Below, one piece after another: positions 5,636 through 6,620 of a DNA stretch of 6,620 bases. Both the position numbers and the translations under genes were made by a program. The notes under the pieces were generated by a model, which did not search any database, had not been told where the DNA came from, and saw only the letters and a list, made by a program, of their open reading frames with translations. Where the stretch lies: assembly GCA_003818595.1 (NCBI GenBank), contig RPQV01000198.1, positions 1 through 6,620 of the forward strand. The letters are read 5' to 3'. The stretch's first letter is position 1, and every line of letters begins with the position of its first letter. This stretch comes from Calditrichota bacterium (GTDB taxonomy: Bacteria; Zhuqueibacterota; Zhuqueibacteria; Residuimicrobiales; Krinioviventaceae).

Positions 5636-6620
5636 ATGCCTTCCTGATGAGTCTGGCCTTTTATCTGATCGGCAGTTTTGCGGCTTTTTTGTGCCGACCC
5701 TCATGGAAAGGAATTCTCTTCTCCCTATTTGCAGGCTTGTCTCTTTCGCTGCAACTCCCCTTTCTGTTCAACATTCTGTCATCCGACATCGTTTCAGAAT
5801 TGACCTTTTCACTCTCCTATCCGATCGGCATCGTCAGCCTGAGGATGGACCCGCTCTCCGCCTTTTTTGCGCTGATCATCTCCATCGGCGCTTTGGGCGC
5901 TTCCATCTATTCCATCAATTACATGAAGCTTTATAAAGACAGCTATTCTCTGGGCAGTTATTACTTTTTCCTCGGTCTGCTGATCATATCCATGCTGCTG
6001 GTCGTTGCCGTTCAGAATGCTTTGTTGTTTCTCATGGTTTGGGAAATGATGTCCCTTTTTTCCTTTTTCCTCGTCAGCACCGAGCATCGTGATGAGCAGG
6101 TGCGTCGGGCGGGATTATACTACCTGATTGCGATGCAAATTGGGGCGGCTTTTTTGATCGTCGCCTTTGCCGGAACTGGTGTGCTGGCAGACAATATGGA
6201 CTTTCAGGCGTTTCAGAGGATCCTCTCCCGTCAATCGACCGTTTCAATCCTGCTCATCATCCTTTTTTTATTGGGTTTTGGCGTCAAGGCCGGATTTATT
6301 CCTTTCCATTCCTGGTTGCCGCTCGCGCATCCGGCAGCGCCGACCGGTGTCTCTGCGCTCATGTCAGGCGTCATGATCAAAACCGGCATTTATGGTATCC
6401 TGCGCATCCTCCTGCTTTCCGGAATCCCGCTTCGACCGATTGCTTACGCCGTATTCATCCTTTCTCTGCTGACCGGTTTATTCGGCATTATCAACGCCAT
6501 CGCGCAGCACGACATAAAAAAATTTCTGGCATATTCCAGCATCGAAAATATCGGCATCATCGGCGCTGCCATCGGCTTGGGAATGCTGGGGCTCTCTTTG
6601 GGAGAAGAGACTCTTGCGCT
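5632..6620 (+). CDS. hyfB: HyfB/HycC-type proton-conducting membrane subunit (hydrogenase-4 component B-like), 3' part outside window
   Basis: The 329 visible residues are very hydrophobic, with roughly nine or ten membrane segments, and belong to the NuoL/MrpA-like proton-pumping family. Ion-path residues are in place: Glu138 in MVWEMMSLFSFF, Lys219 in GFGVKAGFIPFHSWLP, His226 and His233, and Lys250 in MSGVMIKTGIYG. The phrases HPAAPTGVSALMSGVMIKTGIYG (split as HPAAPTGVSA and LMSGVMIKTGIYG) and AQHDIKKFLAYSSIENIGII favour HyfB/HycC over NuoL. Full-length relatives have about 650 residues, so about half is missing to the right. The start ATG 5632 overlaps the TGA of the HTH-EIIA gene (ATGA), with AGAAGGGAA upstream, indicating coupled translation. 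It would sit in the inner membrane as part of a hydrogenase-4 or formate-hydrogenlyase-like complex; the catalytic subunits are not visible, so the exact complex is uncertain. Confidence 0.9.
   Translation, partial: MNAFLMSLAFYLIGSFAAFLCRPSWKGILFSLFAGLSLSLQLPFLFNILSSDIVSELTFSLSYPIGIVSLRMDPLSAFFALIISIGALGASIYSINYMKLYKDSYSLGSYYFFLGLLIISMLLVVAVQNALLFLMVWEMMSLFSFFLVSTEHRDEQVRRAGLYYLIAMQIGAAFLIVAFAGTGVLADNMDFQAFQRILSRQSTVSILLIILFLLGFGVKAGFIPFHSWLPLAHPAAPTGVSALMSGVMIKTGIYGILRILLLSGIPLRPIAYAVFILSLLTGLFGIINAIAQHDIKKFLAYSSIENIGIIGAAIGLGMLGLSLGEETLA

Overview
The window is about 6.6 kb of chromosome-like bacterial DNA with moderate GC. An outer-membrane beta-barrel protein, a lipoprotein and a HyfB-type membrane subunit point to a Gram-negative, anaerobic or facultatively anaerobic bacterium. 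The mix of families (DUF6599-like lipoprotein, HTH-EIIA fusion ahead of a hydrogenase-4 type subunit) would suit a little-studied lineage such as Calditrichota/KSB1 or a Bacteroidota relative. That placement is an inference from family content, not shown by the sequence.

Left module (1-1760). A minus-strand operon encodes an exported, porin-like beta-barrel protein (1600-284). Twelve nucleotides downstream follows a TetR-family repressor (start at 271, running off the left edge). Just upstream of the barrel gene is a perfect 16-bp palindrome (1637-1652), a good candidate operator for that TetR protein. Divergently, a strong sigma70-type promoter (TTGACC-17-TATAAT, 1691-1719) drives a plus-strand gene for a DUF6599-like putative lipoprotein ending at 2636, whose start codon is unclear.

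Middle (2637-3427). About 790 bases hold no confident gene. They contain a hairpin directly after the lipoprotein gene, a degenerate short repeat, a weak GC-richer minus-strand ORF with four clustered cysteines, and inverted repeats.

Right-centre (3428-4585). A minus-strand gene encodes a protein with the radical SAM/SPASM architecture whose cluster cysteines are gone: CX3CX2C reads C22-S26-D29, and the SPASM region has no cysteine. The other radical SAM motifs (GGEP, STNG, VSLDG) are kept. It is a probable pseudo-radical-SAM protein and is the most unusual item here.

Right module (4586-6620). A regulatory region of about 360 bases separates the pseudo-rSAM gene from a divergent plus-strand operon. 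It holds a minus-strand promoter, a 12-bp LacI/cre-like motif present twice in opposite orientation, a 21-codon ORF with a good Shine-Dalgarno sequence, and a -35-like box close to the operon. The operon starts with a helix-turn-helix/PTS EIIA fusion protein that keeps both expected histidines. It overlaps by four bases a HyfB/HycC-type proton-conducting membrane subunit, which is cut by the right edge. The layout suggests phosphorylation-responsive control of a membrane-bound hydrogenase-4 or formate-hydrogenlyase-like complex encoded further right.
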